Shown here piece after piece: positions 5,307-5,568 of a DNA stretch of 5,568 bases. A program made the position numbers and the translations under genes. This DNA comes from an uncultured Bacilli bacterium (GTDB lineage: Bacteria; Bacillota_I; Bacilli_A; RF39; UBA660), in the NCBI GenBank assembly GCA_934090775.1, contig CAKOKF010000064.1, positions 1 to 5,568 of the forward strand, written 5' to 3'. A model generated the notes under the pieces. It saw only the letters and a program-made list of their open reading frames with translations. It made no database searches and was not told the DNA's origin. Each line of letters starts with the position of its first letter. The first letter of the stretch is position 1.

Positions 5307-5315
5307 TGTTATTAT
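5307..5315 (+). promoter_or_regulatory. Possible promoter of the right-edge gene
   Basis: TGTTATTAT contains TATTAT (5310-5315), a 5/6 -10 hexamer with an extended TG at 5307-5308. No good -35 is present; TTTCCT at 5286-5291 is the nearest in spacing. GTTATTATATAA at 5308-5319 matches GTTATGATATAA at the XRE promoter in 11 of 12 positions. Transcripts would start near 5322, only about 14 bases before the ATG. Confidence 0.35.
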
Positions 5316-5324
5316 ATAAATGAT

Positions 5325-5330
5325 AGGAGA
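5325..5330 (+). promoter_or_regulatory. Ribosome binding site of the right-edge gene
   Basis: AGGAGA lies 5 bases before ATG 5336 and 14 before the in-frame ATG 5345. The spacing favours the first ATG. Confidence 0.75.
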
Positions 5331-5335
5331 ATAAG

Positions 5336-5353
5336 ATGAACGATATGAACGAT
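5336..5353. repeat. Tandem 9-bp duplication at the start codon
   Basis: ATGAACGAT occurs twice in direct succession with no mismatch and duplicates the start codon in frame. It looks like a small slippage duplication. Loss or gain of a unit would keep the frame but move the start relative to the ribosome site. Confidence 0.85.
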
Positions 5354-5568
5354 GAGTTTGAAATAAAAATTGAAACAGAAAATAACATAGATATTGGTCA
5401 AGCTAATGTTAATCCTAAAAATCCAGCACTTGATAATAGGGCTGTTTCTGTAAAGGATAGACGATCATCTAATATTTTTTTAGGAAAGAATAAGAAAAAA
5501 TTAATTCTAAATAATGGTGAATATGCTTTAAGTGAAGAAATAATTGCTAAAACTATGGAGTATGTTGC
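5336..5568 (+). CDS. Unrecognised soluble protein, 3' end outside window
   Basis: An open frame of 77 full codons running off the right edge, with a good ribosome site (AGGAGA 5325-5330). The product begins MNDMNDEFEIKIETENN, is acidic over its first ~20 residues, then becomes polar and basic (KDRRSSNIFLGKNKKK at 40-55), followed by LILNNGEYALSEEIIAKTMEYV. It has no signal peptide or membrane span in the visible part, so it is probably cytoplasmic. The first six residues are two copies of MND, from a perfect 9-base tandem repeat, ATGAACGAT, at 5336-5344 and 5345-5353, each with its own ATG. I do not recognise the family. It lies downstream of the thiI terminator with its own possible promoter, so there is no reason to link it to thiI. 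Confidence 0.75.
   Translation, partial: MNDMNDEFEIKIETENNIDIGQANVNPKNPALDNRAVSVKDRRSSNIFLGKNKKKLILNNGEYALSEEIIAKTMEYV

Overview
The window is a strongly AT-rich piece of bacterial chromosome in which every recognisable gene lies on the + strand, with short intergenic gaps. The AT bias, the ThiI type (no rhodanese domain, closely resembling the Bacillus form), the AGGAG-type ribosome sites and the VanZ/RDD and XRE families point to a low-GC Firmicutes/Tenericutes lineage. An uncultured gut Bacilli or RF39-like organism is my best guess, not a proven assignment. All tryptophans seen are TGG, no TGA occurs inside a frame, and one gene ends in TGA, so the standard bacterial code (table 11) fits better than the mycoplasma code.

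Layout: 1-112 is a leader with a TGATATAAT promoter and two overlapping hairpins. 113-1225 encodes a multi-spanning VanZ-RDD fusion membrane protein. 1226-1344 is a compact control region with a second TGATATAAT promoter lying inside a near-perfect dyad, a possible operator. 1345-2382 encodes an XRE-family DNA-binding protein tethered to the membrane, with a 230-residue outside domain. It overlaps by 4 bases a gene (2379-3497) for a three-helix membrane protein whose large outside domain ends in Asp-box repeats. After a 58-base gap comes a small membrane-anchored protein with two cysteines (3556-3915), closed by a clear intrinsic terminator. 3991-5178 is thiI, the tRNA 4-thiouridine synthetase, followed by a probable terminator. 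At 5336 an unrecognised soluble protein starts and runs off the right edge.

How the genes may work together: the XRE protein and its overlapping partner have the topology of a one-step transmembrane signalling pair, with a DNA-binding head inside and sensor domains outside both proteins. The dyad over the upstream promoter is a natural candidate for autoregulation. The small two-cysteine protein may belong to the same envelope cassette but has its own plausible promoter. VanZ-RDD is a further envelope protein of uncertain linkage. thiI is a housekeeping gene separated by the terminator. No RNA gene, insertion sequence, CRISPR array or phage gene is visible.
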